Assembly (NCBI GenBank): GCA_046723645.1 | Contig: JBKOUY010000066.1 | Coordinates: 1-7,198 of the forward strand | Length of the DNA: 7,198 nt | Direction: 5' to 3' | Source: DASQUK01 sp046723645 | GTDB taxonomy: Bacteria; Actinomycetota; Acidimicrobiia; Acidimicrobiales; VFJN01 | Part shown: piece after piece, positions 6,283 through 7,198 of the stretch | Layout of the letters: each line of letters starts with the position of its first letter | Numbering within the stretch: the stretch's first letter is position 1 | Made by a program: the position numbers and the translations under genes | Notes under the pieces: model-generated | The model's input: only the letters and a program-made list of their open reading frames with translations | What the model was told of the DNA's origin: nothing | Database searches by the model: none

Positions 6283-6301
6283 CTCCGATCCGAGGTGTTC
6301 G

Positions 6302-6319
6302 CATCGATGATGATCGATG
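6302..6319. repeat. Short inverted repeat CATCGAT-GATG-ATCGATG
   Basis: Perfect 7-base arms flank a 4-base spacer, in the gene-free stretch 20 bases inside the tRNA-like fragment. It is too short and lacks a T-run, so it is not a terminator. It could be a protein-binding dyad of the putative att region, or chance. Confidence 0.3.
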
Positions 6320-6376
6320 TTGGAGAGTGCCGCTGAGCTGGGGTTTTGCGGATCGGCGTGCTGAACGGTGACGACC

Positions 6377-6422
6377 ACTTCTACCGAATTTCAGCCGGTC
6401 CGGTAGAAGTTTCGGTAGAAGT
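6377..6422. repeat. Cluster of three 10-mers: one inverted and two direct copies of CGGTAGAAGT
   Basis: ACTTCTACCG at 6377-6386 is the exact reverse complement of CGGTAGAAGT at 6401-6410 and again at 6413-6422; the two direct copies are spaced 12 bases start to start. The first and last copies match over 12 bases (ACTTCTACCGAA versus TTCGGTAGAAGT). The cluster lies about 95-140 bases from the tRNA-Leu-like fragment, a distance at which arm-type binding sites of tyrosine integrases or excisionase sites commonly lie. The repeat is seen directly; the recombination role is inferred. Confidence 0.6.
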
Positions 6423-6508
6423 CAACAGGACCCGGGTTCTCCGCTTGGCGCGTCGGTGGCTCGGCGGTATGCCCTCGTCGACAGGACAGCGCCCAGACGG
6501 CGCGTGTC

Positions 6509-6566
6509 GGTGGGCCACCTGGAACTGCCGGCTGGTGGCCACTGGGGGTTTCCAACGGCGGCCACG
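6509..6566. mobile_element. Evenly spaced GGCCAC boxes, possible IS21-family end remnant
   Basis: GGCCAC occurs at 6513-6518, 6537-6542 and 6560-6565, that is every 23-24 bases, within similar units (CACCTGGAACTGCC, then CACTGGGGGTTTCC). Units of the type 'GTGGCCA-x-TGGAA-x-TGCC' repeated about every 20-25 bases are familiar to me from the ends of actinobacterial IS21-like istA/istB elements, which carry multiple terminal transposase-binding repeats. No istA or istB coding sequence lies in the window, so at most an end remnant is present. Confidence 0.4.
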
Positions 6567-6645
6567 ACGCCCCGTGGTCACAGCCGACCGCCGTCCCGGT
6601 GCGGTGCTCGTGACCGACCCGGCGTTAGGTGACGTCCGCAGCCCG

Positions 6646-6846
6646 TCAGCACGCCGCACGTTCTGGGACACTCTTGGTGGGTTCGATCAGCGAGCAGATC
6701 GCCGATTCGGGGGCGTCGTGTCTGCTCGGCAGCAGGCTGACTTGGAAGCAGTCATCGACCGTCCAGGCGTTCTTTACCGGGCCCTCCAGGCAGGTCTCGT
6801 AGCGGTAGTCGTGGGTCAACACGATGCGGTCCTCTCCTCCACCCAT
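6646..6846 (-). pseudogene. Short coding fragment of unknown family, probably the decayed N-terminus of a larger gene
   Basis: From an ATG at 6846 the frame encodes 66 residues. The first half (EDRIVLTHDYRYETCLEG, then KNAWTVDDCF) looks like real protein, with a plausible N-terminal beginning and balanced composition. After about residue 35 the sequence (LLPSRHDAPESAICS onward) is less protein-like and soon stops. A GGAGGAGAGG ribosome site suits a later GTG at 6822 better than the ATG. I cannot name the family with confidence. It may be the start of a longer gene cut by deletion or frameshift, or a small orphan gene. It lies between the aldo/keto reductase remnant and the repeat-rich stretch, which favours debris. 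Confidence 0.35.
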
Positions 6847-6934
6847 CTCGATGTCTCGAAGAGGACGGTACGGATGGCGGCGGGCGGCGTCGTCCGGGGT
6901 TTCCCCTACAAATCGAGCGGTTCGAACCGGCCTG

Positions 6935-7198
6935 CGGTCCCTGTGCGTCCCCGAGCCGGAGGTTGAGAGGTCCAGCACGTCGAGGCCGAGGTGGTCGAGG
7001 TTCTTTTTCACGCCTCGGCGCAGAGCCTCGGGTTCTCGTGCCGGGGGCCAGCCCCCGGCTGATCGCGGGTCGCTCCGACCTTGGTCGCGATGTGCAACCA
7101 GTTGTGGTGAGGGCCGAGTGCGTCGCGAATCAGCCGGTTGGTGATGTGGGGTCCGTAGGCGTCGCTGGTGTCGATGTGGCTCAGGCCGAGCTCGACTG
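6935..7198 (-). pseudogene. Aldo/keto reductase pseudogene, frameshifted and truncated (5' part beyond window)
   Basis: The minus strand enters the window in frame with VELGLSHIDTSDAYGPHITN, the aldo/keto reductase segment carrying the catalytic Asp and Tyr, followed by LIRDALGPHHNWLHIATKVGA with the active-site Lys region. The frame breaks at a TGA at 7010-7008. Homology resumes one base shifted as KKNLDHLGLDVLDL, the conserved helix and strand of the family. It breaks again near 6966, resuming in the third frame as NLRLGDAQGP. Both breaks fit loss of one base (GCG-TG for GCG-GTG; CTC-TC for CTC-GTC). Recognisable homology ends near 6935, about one third of the way into a usual protein of about 300 residues. 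The closest look is to the YdbC/PdxI-like oxidoreductases, but the subfamily is uncertain. A real gene is excluded unless the sequence carries two errors. Confidence 0.75.
7040..7059. repeat. GC-rich inverted repeat GCCGGGGGC-CA-GCCCCCGGC
   Basis: Perfect 9-base arms flank a 2-base spacer inside the aldo/keto reductase remnant, where the protein reads QPGAGPRHENP. There is no T-run on either side, and the position is coding in intact relatives, so a terminator role is unlikely. It may be a small duplicated insertion in the decayed gene. Confidence 0.45.

Larger units (their letters stand above)
6283..6645. other. Gene-free stretch with repeats only
   Basis: I find no supportable gene on either strand. 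The open frames here (for example the long plus-strand frame from 6346) show no family resemblance. The stretch contains the short dyad at 6302, the 10-mer cluster at 6377-6422 and the GGCCAC boxes at 6509-6566. No clear terminator follows the DUF2071-like gene. Confidence 0.6.

Noticed and set aside
6283..6345. Body of a complete tRNA-Leu on the minus strand
   Set aside because: AGCTCAGCGG recalls a D-arm, but there is no matching 5' acceptor strand, no anticodon stem and the spacing is wrong.
6919..6930. CGGTTCGAACCG, similar to a tRNA T-arm
   Set aside because: It is a simple 12-base palindrome without acceptor or anticodon sequence around it, so not a second tRNA fragment.
1..7198. CRISPR array, toxin-antitoxin pair or phage defence system
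   Set aside because: No regular repeat-spacer pattern and no proteins with such domains are seen.

Overview
This is a GC-rich window with ORF-dense, long-frame coding and GC-loving third positions, typical of an actinobacterium. Nothing in it fixes a genus. All intact genes but one lie on the minus strand.

Left block (1-2541, minus strand): an ECF-type sigma factor, then a single-pass membrane protein that looks like its anti-sigma factor, then a membrane-anchored GH25 muramidase (lysozyme) cut by the window edge. The first two overlap by ATGA and the last two are 3 bases apart, so this is probably one transcript, plausibly an envelope-stress or cell-wall remodelling module. The sigma factor has an oddity: recognisable region 2.1 sequence lies in frame upstream of its only canonical start codon.

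Middle block (2598-6281): a MerR regulator, an SRPBCC domain fused to a DoxX-like membrane domain, a DUF4166 protein and a second SRPBCC protein form a tight minus-strand operon (ATGA, ATGA, then an 8-base gap). A DUF2071-like gene diverges from the MerR gene. The 42-base divergent gap holds a perfect 6+3+6 palindrome, the natural candidate for the MerR operator. Several products belong to, or resemble, families that enclose hydrophobic small molecules, so a MerR-controlled lipid or hydrophobic-ligand system is a reasonable guess. No substrate can be read from the sequence.

Right block (6261-7198): the dense coding stops. The last codons of the DUF2071-like gene run into a stretch that reads, on the minus strand, like the 3' end of an actinobacterial tRNA-Leu without the rest of the tRNA. 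It is followed by a cluster of inverted and direct 10-mers, evenly spaced GGCCAC boxes resembling the repeated ends of IS21-family elements, a short unidentified coding fragment, and an aldo/keto reductase pseudogene with two single-base frameshifts. This looks like a decayed edge of an integrated element, with the chromosome to the left and the remnant island to the right.
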